A stretch of DNA of 64,000 nt from Burkholderia aenigmatica (GCF_902499175.1 NZ_CABVQC010000019.1:52781-116780); one strand, 5' to 3'. Shown: positions 19,587-28,732, counted from the first letter of the stretch. Program-made: numbers and translations. The notes: generated from the letters alone by a model not told the origin.

Positions 19587-19805
19587 CTAGGCTTCGCGCA
19601 CGGCAATGCGCGTGTCGCCGAGCAGGACGACCTGGCCCGCGCGGATCTTGCAGGTCTTGCGCAGCTCGACCGCGCCGTCGACTTTCACCGCGCCGGACGC
19701 GACGATCAGTTTCGCGGTGCCGCCGCTGTCTGCGAGGCCGGTGATCTTGAGAAGGTTGTGCAGCTCGACGTATTCGCCGGTCAGCGTGAAATCCAGATTG
19801 GGCAT
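19587..19805 (-). CDS. S4-domain RNA-binding protein (YbcJ-like)
   Basis: A 72-residue protein made almost entirely of one S4 RNA-binding fold: YVELHNLLKITGLADSGGTAKLIVASGAVKVDG, with the family's basic residues. The E. coli relative YbcJ is a small S4 protein of unknown precise role. The start at 19805 is chosen from domain boundaries; the open frame continues upstream with no protein-like sequence. The divergent neighbour is a small secreted protein gene. Confidence 0.88.
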   Translation of the reverse strand: MPNLDFTLTGEYVELHNLLKITGLADSGGTAKLIVASGAVKVDGAVELRKTCKIRAGQVVLLGDTRIAVREA

Positions 19806-20075
19806 GACGAAGAAGGTGCGCAATGCGCGGGAGGAATCGCCCCGCATCATACGGCACCGCCGGCCGGCGCGCGAGCGCGGTCGGCTGCCGCATGCAGTTG
19901 TTAGGGAATGTGAGCCATTCGTCAGCAAATGAAACGGTGGGTAACAGTCTGAGAGATTCGAGAACCGGCCATGCGCGCCGCGGGTCTTTTGTCGTACCTG
20001 CTGCGTGTTGCGGCGGGGGACGCCACGGACCGCATCGCTGCGGTTCGGGCTCACAACTTCCTGAGGAGAATTGCC

Positions 20076-20477
20076 ATGTCCAAGATTCGTACGATGCTGA
20101 TCGGTGCCGCGCTGACGGCGTTCGCCACTTCGGCCGCATTTGCCCAGACGGGCACGGCGGCGCAGGGCGCAGCCGGTGCCGGCATGCAGGCGCAGACGCC
20201 GGCAGCGGGTGTCGGAGCAGGCGTGCAGGGTGGTGCGGGCGCGAACGCGTCGGGCAATGCGGTCGGCGGTGCAACCGATGCGGTCGGCGCGGCAGCCGAC
20301 GGCGCGAAGGATACGGCGTCGTCGGCCGTCCATTCGGCCAAGAAGCACGCGAAGCATGCCGCGAAATCGGCCAAGGGCCATGCCGGCTCGGCCAAAGCGA
20401 AGACCGGTGAAGCGGCCGAAGGTGGCGCAGCGGTCGGCGCGGAGGGCGGTGCATCGGCCCAGGGCACTACGCAGTAA
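20076..20477 (+). CDS. Secreted Ala/Gly-rich protein with histone H1-like basic segment
   Basis: This 133-residue protein has a signal peptide (MSKIRTMLIGAALTAFATSAAFA) and a mature part dominated by Ala, Gly and Gln. Around residues 85-112 is a lysine/histidine-rich segment (SAKKHAKHAAKSAKGHAGS) like the tails of bacterial histone H1-like proteins. The start at 20076 is fixed by a strong GAGGAG site 8 nt upstream. I do not recognise a functional family. It ends before a strong terminator, so it is probably a single-gene transcript. Confidence 0.75.
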   Translation: MSKIRTMLIGAALTAFATSAAFAQTGTAAQGAAGAGMQAQTPAAGVGAGVQGGAGANASGNAVGGATDAVGAAADGAKDTASSAVHSAKKHAKHAAKSAKGHAGSAKAKTGEAAEGGAAVGAEGGASAQGTTQ

Positions 20478-20538
20478 GCGGTGCCCGATGCCGCGTGACG
20501 CTCGTCCCGGACGGCGCGTCGCGACGGCGGCCGTCCGG

Positions 20539-20573
20539 CGGCCCGGTGCGCGTTGCGCGAACCGGGCCGTTTT
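20539..20573 (+). terminator. Rho-independent terminator
   Basis: A CGGCCCGGT / ACCGGGCCG stem, extended by inner GCGC pairs, is followed by TTTT. It lies downstream of the secreted Ala/Gly-rich protein gene and before a convergent gene. Confidence 0.8.
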
Positions 20574-20600
20574 CATGTGTTGATGTGATGGGGCGCGCCG

Positions 20601-21383
20601 CTACGGCCGGCGTTGGCTTTGCCCTTGTCCCTGTCCTTGCGCCGGCCGCACGGCCGCCGGGGTGAATACGCTGCGCAGCCACGCGGCGAGCCGTGCGAAC
20701 ACGTCGTACGGTTCCTCGATGAAGATCTCCGGCTTCAGCAGCCGCAGGTATTCCATGATCTGCTGCGCTTCCTGCTTCTGGAACGAGCCATGCGAGAGCC
20801 CGAGCCGCAGCAGCCCGCGCAGTTCGCCGAGCTTGTCGCGCGCGGTGCTGCCGACGCTCATCTCGCACGCGAGCTTGGCCTCGTAGACCCGTTGTCGCAG
20901 CGATTCCGCGAGCCGCCATGCAGGCGTCTGCATCAGTTCCTCGAGCGTCTGGATATCTTGCGCCGCCCCCTTGATCTGCGAGGCGAGCGGGTCGACCAGC
21001 GACGGGTCGCCCTGCGCTTCGGCGACGATCGCTTTCGCCCAGTCGCGGCACGCCTTCGCGAGTTCGTCGGGGGTCCATTCGGAGCGGAATGCGAAGCCGA
21101 AGCCGAATTCGCCGGCCTGCTGCATCAGGATTGCGACGACGTCCGGAAATTCCTTGTCGAGCGTGCGTTTTGCCCACGCGTACTGGCCGCCCTGCAGCAT
21201 CCGCTGCACCGCGTGCTCGGTCAGCGGCACCATGTTGTCGAGCAGTTTGGCGCGCAGGAAATCCTCGAACGACGGCGTCGCGAACTGCGGGTCGAGTTTC
21301 AGCGACACGCGGACGAACGCGTCGTAGTCCTTGCGCAGGGACTCGAGTGTGTCGTCCTTGAGGGAAAGGGTGATCTGGCCCAT
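20601..21383 (-). CDS. Conserved hypothetical cytoplasmic protein
   Basis: The product has 260 residues, no signal peptide and no membrane segment, and is mostly predicted helical. It begins MGQITLSLKDDTLESLRKDYD and ends in a Gln/Gly-rich tail (AQGQGQGQSQRRP). I do not recognise any domain. The start at 21383 is chosen because upstream codons read as non-protein sequence. It is next to azlD on the same strand with a 161-bp gap. Confidence 0.7.
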   Translation of the reverse strand: MGQITLSLKDDTLESLRKDYDAFVRVSLKLDPQFATPSFEDFLRAKLLDNMVPLTEHAVQRMLQGGQYAWAKRTLDKEFPDVVAILMQQAGEFGFGFAFRSEWTPDELAKACRDWAKAIVAEAQGDPSLVDPLASQIKGAAQDIQTLEELMQTPAWRLAESLRQRVYEAKLACEMSVGSTARDKLGELRGLLRLGLSHGSFQKQEAQQIMEYLRLLKPEIFIEEPYDVFARLAAWLRSVFTPAAVRPAQGQGQGQSQRRP

Positions 21384-21544
21384 GAATCGTCTCGATGGCG
21401 GCCCGCGCAAGCCGGCGGCCGGCACGGCGCACCGGAGCGGGCGCAGCGTCGACTGACCGGTGCGCGCCGAGGCCGGTGGCGGGTCTTCATTCCCTATATC
21501 GGCGTGCCGGACGAAAACTTGAGCGTGCTTGACCGAGCGTGTAC

Positions 21545-21883
21545 TCAGGCGGGCAGCCAGTGGGGCAGCACGACTCCTTGCCAGAGAAAGAACACCGCGA
21601 GCCCCGCCGCGATCGTCACGAGCGGGCGGCGGGTGGCTGCCGACACGAGCACGGCGGCCAGCGCGCCGACGAGCTGCGGATTGCGCCAGGTCAGCTCGGC
21701 CGTACCGCCGTGCGGCGAGACGGTCATCGGAACGATGATCGCGGTCAGCACGGTGACGGGGACGAAGCCGAGCGCGGTCCGCACGAGCGGCGGGAAGGTC
21801 AGCCGTTCGCCGAACAGGAACAGCGTCGAGCGGATTGCGTACGTGATGACCGCCATCCCGAGAATCAGCAGCGCGTAGCTCAC
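21545..21883 (-). CDS. azlD: AzlD-family branched-chain amino-acid transport subunit
   Basis: A 112-residue membrane protein with about four hydrophobic helices (LLILGMAVITYAIRSTLFLFG; LGFVPVTVLTAIIVPM). AzlD works with AzlC to export branched-chain amino acids or analogues such as azaleucine. Its GTG start overlaps the azlC stop by 3 bases, so the pair is translationally coupled. The assignment rests on partner and topology as well as sequence. Confidence 0.9.
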   Translation of the reverse strand: MSYALLILGMAVITYAIRSTLFLFGERLTFPPLVRTALGFVPVTVLTAIIVPMTVSPHGGTAELTWRNPQLVGALAAVLVSAATRRPLVTIAAGLAVFFLWQGVVLPHWLPA

Positions 21884-22647
21884 GATGCGGCCTCCGTGCG
21901 TGAGCCGGCGCGCGTGCGTTCGTGCAGCAGCGTGAGCGCGACGCCGATCGCGACGCCGGCGGCAACCGCGCCGAGCAGCCCGAGCTTGTACGGCCAGCCC
22001 TGCCAGAAGTACGCCAGCGTGCCGGCCGTCACGGCCGCCGCGAAATAGCGCAGCGTGCCGAGCTGCGGGACGACGATCGCGATGAAGGTCGCTGCCATCG
22101 CGAAATCGAGGCCGAGCGACTGCAGGCCCGGGAACGCGGCGCCGAAGCCGATGCCCGCGAGCGTCCAGACCTGCCAGTTCAGGTACATCGCGAGCCCCGA
22201 GCCGAAGAAGTAGTGGGGGCCGATTGCACCAGGAGGGAAGTGCCGGTAGTGCGCATAGGCGACCGCAAACACCTCGTCGGTCATCAGTGCGCCGAGCGTC
22301 GCGCGCCAGCGCAGCGGCAGGTGCGCGACATAGGGCGCGAGCGTCGCGCTGTACAGCAGGTGACGCAGGTTCACGATCAGCGTGGTCGCGAGCACGACGA
22401 CGAAGCTCGCGCTGCCCGCGATCAGGCCGAGCGCGATGAACTGCGCGGAGCCCGCGAACACGGCGAGCGACATCAGCGCGCCATGCCACGGGGCGAGCGG
22501 GCCGCCGCCAACGAGCGTGCCGAAAATCACGCCGAACGGGGCGGCGCCAATCATCATCGGGATCGTGTCGCGTGCGCCGTCGAGCCATTCGTTGAGCGGG
22601 CGGCGGGCAGGCGATGCGGGTGTCGGGTTCAAAGGGTGCTCCTCCAT
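21880..22647 (-). CDS. azlC: AzlC-family branched-chain amino-acid permease
   Basis: The larger subunit of the AzlCD exporter, 255 residues, with about six membrane segments. Family landmarks are IPMMIGAAPFGVIFGTL, FAGSAQFIALGL and LTDEVFA-like LMTDEVFAVAYAHY. It overlaps azlD downstream. An AraC-family regulator gene lies 126 bp upstream on the same strand and is the likely controller. Confidence 0.92.
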   Translation of the reverse strand: MEEHPLNPTPASPARRPLNEWLDGARDTIPMMIGAAPFGVIFGTLVGGGPLAPWHGALMSLAVFAGSAQFIALGLIAGSASFVVVLATTLIVNLRHLLYSATLAPYVAHLPLRWRATLGALMTDEVFAVAYAHYRHFPPGAIGPHYFFGSGLAMYLNWQVWTLAGIGFGAAFPGLQSLGLDFAMAATFIAIVVPQLGTLRYFAAAVTAGTLAYFWQGWPYKLGLLGAVAAGVAIGVALTLLHERTRAGSRTEAAS

Positions 22648-22773
22648 GAATTGGAGGATAGCGGGCAGGCGACCGGCCGGCTTGTATGTTCTTGCGCTCG
22701 CGGGATCGGGCCGGTGCCTGCCCGCTTGCCGGCGCCGCCCGCATCGCGGTGGCGGGCCGTGCGCCGCCGTGTG

Positions 22774-23673
22774 TCAGCTCGCCTGCCAGCGCCCGGGCGG
22801 CACGCCGAACATGCGTTTGAAATGTCGGGTGAAGTGGCTTTGGTCGACGAAACCGCTGGCTGCCGCGACATCGGCGACGGGTACGCCCGCGCGCAGCGGC
22901 GCCAGCGCGCGCTGCAAGCGCAACTGGTTGCGCCAGGCATGCGGCGGCATGCCGGTCGTGCGGGTGAACAGGCGCGCCGCGTGGAACGGTGACAGGCCGG
23001 CCGCGTGCGCGACTTCGTCGAGCGTCACCGTGCACATGAGATCGGCGGCGAGCCGCTCGCGCATCGCGTCGACGCGCGGCTCGTCCGCCGCGAGCGGCGC
23101 CGGTCGCGGCAGGGCATCGGCATGGCGCACGATCAGCGTCGACAACGCATCGAGCATCGCCGTCTCGGCAGCGAGCGGATCGTAGATGCGCGGTGCGCCG
23201 GTCGCCGGATCATGAGCCGGCTGCCCATGCACCTGCAAGGGCAGGGCGCGCTCGCTGCCGGCCTCCATCATCCGGTGCGCCAGCGTGAGCCGGGCCGCAA
23301 GATCGGCGTCGCGAATCACGTCCGGCGCAAACCACGGCGCGTCCTGCGGGCGGCCGGCAATTGCACTGGTGAGTTCGCGGATGAATTCGACCGGCATGTA
23401 GCTGACGCGATAGCACCAACCCTCGTCGGCCGCGCGCGAACCCGTATGCACCTCGCCGGGATTGATCACGGGCACGGAGCCGGTTTCGGCGACATAGCCG
23501 CTGCCGCGATAGGTGAAGCGTTCCGCGCCTTCGAGAATCACGGGGATCGTGTACGCGTCGTGCCAGTGCGGTGCGAACGTGTGGTCGCGATAGGTGGCCG
23601 TGACGAGATCCGCATCCGGCAGCAGCGGCGTGCGCCAGTAGCGTGCTGAGTCGGGAAGGCGGGTGGCGGACAT
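22774..23673 (-). CDS. AraC-family transcriptional regulator
   Basis: This 299-residue regulator has an N-terminal cupin-type ligand domain (HTFAPHWHDAYTIPVILEGAERF; VPVINPGEVHTG) and a C-terminal double helix-turn-helix (TLDEVAHAAGLSPFHAARLFTRTTGMPPHAWRNQLR; VADVAAASGFVDQSHFTRHFKRMFGVPPG). The start at 23673 matches family length; further upstream frame is not protein-like. Being just upstream of azlC, it probably regulates azlCD in response to an amino acid, but this is inference. Confidence 0.9.
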   Translation of the reverse strand: MSATRLPDSARYWRTPLLPDADLVTATYRDHTFAPHWHDAYTIPVILEGAERFTYRGSGYVAETGSVPVINPGEVHTGSRAADEGWCYRVSYMPVEFIRELTSAIAGRPQDAPWFAPDVIRDADLAARLTLAHRMMEAGSERALPLQVHGQPAHDPATGAPRIYDPLAAETAMLDALSTLIVRHADALPRPAPLAADEPRVDAMRERLAADLMCTVTLDEVAHAAGLSPFHAARLFTRTTGMPPHAWRNQLRLQRALAPLRAGVPVADVAAASGFVDQSHFTRHFKRMFGVPPGRWQAS

Positions 23674-23735
23674 GATCGGGCGCGGAAGCGGTCGAATCGA
23701 CAGTGTATCGCTCGCGCGCCCGGCAGGCGTGCGCT

Positions 23736-24221
23736 TTACTTGACCGGAATCGTCGTGCCGGCCGGCATCGGCACCGCGGTGACGGCGTTCTTCGGGCTGC
23801 CGCTGACGATGCGGTCGCTGTAGGTCAGGTAGACGATCGTGTTGCGCTTGGCATCGACCACGCGCACGACATGCAGGGTCTTGAAGATGAACGACATGCG
23901 CTCGCTGAACACGTCGGTCTGCTGCTTGAGCGGCTCCTTGAAGCTGATCGGGCCGACCTGCCGGCATGCGATCGACGCTTCGCTCGGATCCTCGGCGACG
24001 CCGAGCGTGCCCTTGATCCCGCCGGTGCGGGCGCGCGACACGTAGCAGGTCACGCCGTTCACGACCGGATCGTCATACGCCTCGACGACCACGCGATCGG
24101 AGCCGGTGACGCGGAAATGGGTGTTGACGCTGCCGACTTCCTCCGCGTGCGCGAGCGGTGCCGCGGCGAACGCGGAAAGCAGGAGGGCGAAGGGGGCTGA
24201 GCGGAGGAGGCGATGCTTCAT
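23736..24221 (-). CDS. creA: CreA-family periplasmic protein
   Basis: A 161-residue exported protein with signal peptide [26 protein letters not shown]. The conserved CreA core is present: [40 protein letters not shown], then the SIACRQVGP cysteine and the [16 protein letters not shown] segment. In E. coli creA sits beside creBCD, but no such genes are here and the biochemical role is not known. The start at 24221 removes an upstream extension that lacks a signal. Confidence 0.9.
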   Translation of the reverse strand: MKHRLLRSAPFALLLSAFAAAPLAHAEEVGSVNTHFRVTGSDRVVVEAYDDPVVNGVTCYVSRARTGGIKGTLGVAEDPSEASIACRQVGPISFKEPLKQQTDVFSERMSFIFKTLHVVRVVDAKRNTIVYLTYSDRIVSGSPKNAVTAVPMPAGTTIPVK

Positions 24222-24300
24222 CGACGGAACCGGATGCGAATGCGGGACAGAGACTCTAGCATGCGCACGACCGGGCGATGAAAGGCGAAAGGCGGGCCGG

Positions 24301-24333
24301 AAAAACAAAAGGCCCGTCGAATGACGGGCCTTT
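24301..24333 (-). terminator. Rho-independent terminator after tRNA-Asn (distal copy)
   Basis: Read on the minus strand, a GGCCCGTC stem with an ATTC loop is followed by TTTTGTTTTT. It stops transcription leaving the distal tRNA-Asn gene. Confidence 0.88.
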
Positions 24334-24340
24334 CGCTATT

Positions 24341-24416
24341 TGGCTCCCCGACCTGGGCTCGAACCAGGGACCTACGGATTAACAGTCCGGCGCTCTACCG
24401 ACTGAGCTATCGGGGA
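24341..24416 (-). tRNA. tRNA-Asn (GTT), promoter-distal copy
   Basis: The 76-nt minus-strand sequence folds into a normal cloverleaf: acceptor TCCCCGA with TCGGGGA, GTT anticodon in CTGTTAA, T-arm GGTTCGAGCC, and an encoded CCA. It is identical to the copy at 24492-24567. Confidence 0.97.
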
Positions 24417-24454
24417 ATAAATCGGTACATCTGCATGCGTGTTTGTCTACCAGC

Positions 24455-24484
24455 AAAAAGCCCGTCCACTTTCAACGGGCCTTT
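24455..24484 (-). terminator. Rho-independent terminator between the two tRNA-Asn genes
   Basis: On the minus strand a GCCCGT / ACGGGC stem with a 9-nt loop is followed by TTTTTG. It lies downstream of the promoter-proximal tRNA-Asn. Confidence 0.8.
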
Positions 24485-24491
24485 GCGTTTT

Positions 24492-24567
24492 TGGCTCCCC
24501 GACCTGGGCTCGAACCAGGGACCTACGGATTAACAGTCCGGCGCTCTACCGACTGAGCTATCGGGGA
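24492..24567 (-). tRNA. tRNA-Asn (GTT), promoter-proximal copy
   Basis: Identical 76-nt tRNA with GTT anticodon and encoded CCA. A consensus promoter lies about 20 bp upstream of its 5' end. Confidence 0.97.
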
Positions 24568-24593
24568 ACAAACAACAACAGCAGAGAAACGAG

Positions 24594-24622
24594 ATTGTAT
24601 GGAGTGGTGGCTAACCTGTCAA
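24594..24622 (-). promoter_or_regulatory. Strong sigma-70 promoter of the tRNA-Asn genes
   Basis: On the minus strand a perfect TTGACA -35 box is separated by 17 bp from a TACAAT -10 box. Transcription should start near 24587, about 20 nt before the proximal tRNA-Asn. Confidence 0.85.
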
Positions 24623-24670
24623 TACTTTTGAGCGATGAGGCACAAAGTTTTTTGCAGGATCGCCGTGCGA

Positions 24671-24994
24671 TCAGCGCTCGAGCAGGTGCAGCTTGTCCTG
24701 CACGTCCTTCCACTCGTCCGCGTCGGCCGGTGCCGGCTTGGTCTTCGTGATCGACGGCCAGTCCTTCGCCAGCTCGGCGTTCAGCGCGGTGAACTGCTGC
24801 TGGTCGCCCGGAACGTCTTCTTCGGCATAGATCGCATTGGTCGGGCACTCGGCGACGCACACGGCGCAGTCGATGCACTCGTCCGGATCGATGGCGAGAA
24901 AGTTGGGACCTTCACGGAAGCAATCCACCGGGCACACATCCACGCAGTCCGTGTATTTGCACTTGATGCAGCCTTCGGTCACAACGTGAGTCAT
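24671..24994 (-). CDS. fdxA: Seven-iron ferredoxin (3Fe-4S/4Fe-4S)
   Basis: A 107-residue electron carrier of the FdxA type. The two cluster motifs are [18 protein letters not shown] near the N-terminus and [12 protein letters not shown] in the middle, as in Azotobacter ferredoxin I, with a C-terminal extension. The start at 24994 gives the family's usual MTHVVTEGC beginning. It is in the same direction as the tRNA genes but is separated from them by their promoter region. Confidence 0.95.
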   Translation of the reverse strand: MTHVVTEGCIKCKYTDCVDVCPVDCFREGPNFLAIDPDECIDCAVCVAECPTNAIYAEEDVPGDQQQFTALNAELAKDWPSITKTKPAPADADEWKDVQDKLHLLER

Positions 24995-25307
24995 TAAAAC
25001 GCTCCTGCTTGGCGGTATATATGGGGTGGCGTTTGCGCCAAAACCGGCATTGTAACTGAAGCGCAAAACCCGCATGGCGTGGTCGGCTATCCGGCTTATA
25101 TCGTTTCGTGATTAGTTTATGGGGGCCGCCCAGGGGCTCGCCGAAGGGACGCCCCCACCGGGCCGCATGTACCGCACGCCGGTGCGGCCGGAGCAGGGCG
25201 GCAGGCGGTTTCACGATGGTCGGGCCCGCATTCGGGTAACATGGCCGACAGACCGGGCGGCGCGCGGTGCGCCGGGGCCCTGTCACGATATTGGCGGTGC
25301 CGTAATC
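24995..25307. other. 313-bp divergent intergenic region fdxA-pncB
   Basis: No gene is evident. A TACAAT box near 25048-25053 on the minus strand could serve fdxA but lacks a good -35 box. The right part is GC-rich and has no recognisable promoter for pncB. Confidence 0.6.
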
Positions 25308-26507
25308 ATGATCATCACTTCGCTGCTCGACACGGATCTCTACAAGTTCACGATGATGCAGGTCGTCCTGCATCACTTCCCCGCTGCAAGCGTCGAATAC
25401 CGTTTCCGGTGCCGCACGCCCGGCGTCGATCTCGTGCCGTACATCGACGAGATTCGCGACGAGGTGCGCGGCCTGTGCGCGCTGCGTTTTTCCGACGTCG
25501 AACTCGACTACCTGCGGCGGATGCGCTTCATCAAGAGCGATTTCGTCGATTTCCTCGCGCTGTTCCACCTGAACGAGAAGTACATCTCGATCACGCCGTC
25601 GCCTAAGGGCAACGGCGAGATCGACATCGCGATCACGGGGCCGTGGCTGCACACGATCCTGTTCGAGATCCCGGTGCTCGCGATCGTCAACGAAGTGTAT
25701 TTCCGCAACACGCAGCGCGAGCCCGACTATCGCGAAGGCCGCGAGCGGCTGTGCGAGAAAATCAAGCTGCTCGGTGCGGAGCCGGAATTCGCCGACTGCA
25801 AGATCGCCGACTACGGTACGCGCCGGCGCTTCTCGAAGGTCTGGCACGAGGAAGTCGCGCTCACGCTGCGCGACGGCCTGGGCCCACAGTTCGCGGGCAC
25901 GAGCAACGTGCTTTACGCGATGAAGCACGGCATCACGCCGCTCGGCACGATGGCGCACGAGTACCTGCAGGCATGCCAGGCGCTCGGCCCGCGGCTGCGC
26001 GATTCGCAGATCTACGGCTTCGAGATGTGGGCGAAGGAATACCGCGGCGACCTCGGGATCGCGCTGTCGGACGTCTACGGGATGGATGCGTTCCTGAACG
26101 ACTTCGACATGTACTTCTGCAAGCTGTTCGACGGCGCGCGCCACGATTCGGGCGATCCGTTCGAATGGGGCGAGCGGATGCTGCGCCATTACGAGTCGAA
26201 CCGTTGCGACCCGCGTACCAAGGTGCTCGTGTTCTCTGACGCGCTCGATATCCCGAAGGTCATGCAGTTGTACGAACGGTTCCGCGGCCGCTGCAAGCTC
26301 GCGTTCGGCGTCGGCACGAACCTCACCAACGATCTCGGCTACGTGCCGCTGCAGATCGTGATCAAGATGGTCCGCTGCAACGGCCAGCCGGTCGCGAAGC
26401 TGTCGGATTCGCCGGGCAAGAGCATGTGCGACGACAAGGCGTATCTCGCGTACCTGCGCCAGGTGTTCGGCATCGCGCAGCCGGTCGAGGAAGACGCGTC
26501 GAAGTAA
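25308..26507 (+). CDS. pncB: Nicotinate phosphoribosyltransferase
   Basis: PncB makes nicotinate mononucleotide from nicotinate and PRPP in the NAD salvage pathway. The 399-residue protein begins [18 protein letters not shown], has the phosphorylated-histidine region [20 protein letters not shown], and contains the PRPP-binding segment [12 protein letters not shown]. The ATG at 25308 fits family length; the frame is open to 25119 but that part is not protein-like. An orphan lutC-like gene follows after 88 bp. Confidence 0.96.
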   Translation: MIITSLLDTDLYKFTMMQVVLHHFPAASVEYRFRCRTPGVDLVPYIDEIRDEVRGLCALRFSDVELDYLRRMRFIKSDFVDFLALFHLNEKYISITPSPKGNGEIDIAITGPWLHTILFEIPVLAIVNEVYFRNTQREPDYREGRERLCEKIKLLGAEPEFADCKIADYGTRRRFSKVWHEEVALTLRDGLGPQFAGTSNVLYAMKHGITPLGTMAHEYLQACQALGPRLRDSQIYGFEMWAKEYRGDLGIALSDVYGMDAFLNDFDMYFCKLFDGARHDSGDPFEWGERMLRHYESNRCDPRTKVLVFSDALDIPKVMQLYERFRGRCKLAFGVGTNLTNDLGYVPLQIVIKMVRCNGQPVAKLSDSPGKSMCDDKAYLAYLRQVFGIAQPVEEDASK

Positions 26508-26595
26508 GCGTCGGCCGAACGGCTAAAACTGCGTTGGGGCGAGGTCGGCCGGTATAATCCGACGGTATCGCCCGCCAACGTCACGAGGACCGTTC

Positions 26596-27258
26596 ATGGA
26601 CACTTCCGCTGCCCGTCGCCAGATCCTCGCGCGCATTCGCGCGGCGCAGGGGCGTGCGGCCGAACCCGATGCGGCCGAGCGCGACGGCGTTGCCGACTAT
26701 CTCGCCCGTCATCCGGAGGGCCCGCGCCCGCCGGCGCCGGCCGATCTCGTCGCTGCATTCGTCGACGAAGCGGCCCGTCTGTCGACAACGGTCGACGAAG
26801 TCGCGACGCTTGTCGATGTCCCTGCCGCCGCGGCACGTTACCTTTCCGCTCACGGCCTGCCGATGCAGGCCGTCGCGTGGCGCACGCTGGCCGATTTCGA
26901 CTGGGCGGGCGCAGGCCTGTCGGTCGAATGCCGCAAGCCGCGCGACGGCGATCTGGTTGGCCTCACCGGCTGCTTTTGCGCGACCGCCGAAACCGGCTCG
27001 CTGGTGCTGTTGTCCGGCCCCGATACCTATGCGTCGGCCGGCCTGCTGCCGGAAACTCACATCGCGATCGTTCCCGCGTCGCGGATCGTCGCCGGTCACG
27101 AAGACGCGTTTGCGCTGATCCGCTCGGAGCGCGGCGAATTGCCGCGCGCGGTCAATTTCGTGTCGGGCCCGTCGCGCACGGGCGATATCGAGCAGACCAT
27201 CGTACTGGGCGCGCACGGCCCGTACCGCGTTCACGTGATCGTCGTACGGGGCGCATGA
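26596..27258 (+). CDS. lutC: LutC/YkgG-family (LUD domain) protein
   Basis: A 220-residue LUD-domain protein of the LutC type. In Bacillus, LutABC oxidises L-lactate, LutC being a subunit without iron-sulfur clusters. The sequence shows the family features GCFCATAETGSLVLLSGPDTYASAGLLPETHIAIV and GPSRTGDIEQTIVLGAHGP. No lutA or lutB gene is within the window, so either the partners are elsewhere or this copy serves another complex. It is 43 bp from the following antiporter gene, suggesting an operon. Confidence 0.88.
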   Translation: MDTSAARRQILARIRAAQGRAAEPDAAERDGVADYLARHPEGPRPPAPADLVAAFVDEAARLSTTVDEVATLVDVPAAAARYLSAHGLPMQAVAWRTLADFDWAGAGLSVECRKPRDGDLVGLTGCFCATAETGSLVLLSGPDTYASAGLLPETHIAIVPASRIVAGHEDAFALIRSERGELPRAVNFVSGPSRTGDIEQTIVLGAHGPYRVHVIVVRGA

Positions 27259-27301
27259 CGCGCCCGCCGCATCCACTACCACTCGAACAAGGAAGTTCTG
27301 C

Positions 27302-28732
27302 ATGAAACGACATGCCGCCTGGGCGGGCATGGCGTCGGGGATCGCGCTTGGCGCCGTTCCCGCGCTTGCATCGGCCGCAACGCTCGACGGTGCCACGCTG
27401 TCTGCTCTCTGGGGCATCCCGTTCGCCGGGATCCTGCTCTCCATCGCACTGTTCCCGCTCGTCGCCCCGGTGTTCTGGCATCACCACTTCGGCAAGATTG
27501 CGGCCGGGTGGGCGGTCGTGTTCCTGATCCCGTTCGCGTTCGCATTCGGCGCGGGCACCGCGTTCGGCACGCTCGTGCACGCGCTGCTCGAGGAATACAT
27601 TCCGTTCATCGTGTTGCTCACCGCGCTCTATACGGTCGCGGGCGGCATCTGCGTGAACGGCAACCTGCACGGCACGCCGAAACTGAACACCGCGATCCTC
27701 GCGCTCGGCACGCTGCTCGCGAGCGTCATGGGCACGACCGGCGCCGCGATGCTGCTGATCCGGCCACTGCTGCGCGCCAACGACAACCGCAAGCATGTCG
27801 TGCATGTCGTGATCTTCTTCATCTTCCTCGTCGCGAACGCGGGCGGCTCGCTGTCGCCGCTCGGCGATCCGCCACTGTTCCTCGGTTTCCTGAATGGTGT
27901 GAGCTTCTTCTGGACGACCACGCACCTCGCGCTGCCGATGCTGTTCATCTGCGCGGTGCTGCTGACGCTGTTCTTCGCGCTCGATACGTACTTCTACCGG
28001 AAGGGCGGCGAGGAACGGCCGGCCGTGCTCGACCCAACACCCGACAGCGACAGGCTGTCGATCGACGGCAAGATCAATTTCGTGCTGCTCGCGGCCGTGA
28101 TCGGCCTGGTGCTGATGAGCGGCATCTGGAAGCCGGGCATCATGTTCGACGTATGGGGCACGCACGTCGCGCTGCAGAACCTCGTGCGCGACGTCGCGCT
28201 CGTGGGCGTGACGCTCGCGTCGCTCGCGCTGACGCCGCGCTCCGCGCGCGAGGGCAACGCGTTCAACTGGGCGCCGATCGAGGAAGTCGCGAAGCTGTTC
28301 GCGGGGATCTTCGTGACGATCGCGCCGGTGATCGTGATCCTGCGCGCCGGTGCCGACGGCGCGTTCGCACAGATCGTCCATCTCGTAACGGGGCCGGACG
28401 GCAAGCCGATCGACGCGATGTACTTCTGGGCGACGGGCATCCTGTCGTCGTTCCTCGACAACGCACCGACCTATCTCGTGTTCTTCAACCTCGCGGGCGG
28501 CGATGCCCAGTCGCTGATGACGACCGGCGCGTCGACGCTCGCCGCGATTTCCGCGGGCGCGGTGTTCATGGGCGCGAACAGCTATATCGGCAACGCACCC
28601 AACTTCATGGTGAAGGCGATCGCCGAATCGCGCGGCGTGAAGATGCCGAGCTTCTTCGCGTATCTCGGCTGGGCGCTGGTCGTGCTGATACCGGTATTCC
28701 TGCTGACGTCGTGGCTCTTCTTCACGGCGTAA
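27302..28732 (+). CDS. Sodium:proton antiporter / citrate-transporter-like membrane protein
   Basis: A 476-residue inner-membrane carrier of the ion-transporter superfamily that includes NhaD and CitM types, with around twelve hydrophobic segments. Landmarks are the hairpin LSPLGDPPLFLGFL (SPxGDPPL, a superfamily motif) and the repeat in the second half FLDNAPTYLVFFNLAGGDA. An AAGGAAG ribosome-binding site precedes the ATG. Na+/H+ exchange is the usual annotation, but organic-anion transport cannot be excluded; the neighbouring lutC might hint at carboxylate transport. Confidence 0.85.
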   Translation: MKRHAAWAGMASGIALGAVPALASAATLDGATLSALWGIPFAGILLSIALFPLVAPVFWHHHFGKIAAGWAVVFLIPFAFAFGAGTAFGTLVHALLEEYIPFIVLLTALYTVAGGICVNGNLHGTPKLNTAILALGTLLASVMGTTGAAMLLIRPLLRANDNRKHVVHVVIFFIFLVANAGGSLSPLGDPPLFLGFLNGVSFFWTTTHLALPMLFICAVLLTLFFALDTYFYRKGGEERPAVLDPTPDSDRLSIDGKINFVLLAAVIGLVLMSGIWKPGIMFDVWGTHVALQNLVRDVALVGVTLASLALTPRSAREGNAFNWAPIEEVAKLFAGIFVTIAPVIVILRAGADGAFAQIVHLVTGPDGKPIDAMYFWATGILSSFLDNAPTYLVFFNLAGGDAQSLMTTGASTLAAISAGAVFMGANSYIGNAPNFMVKAIAESRGVKMPSFFAYLGWALVVLIPVFLLTSWLFFTA

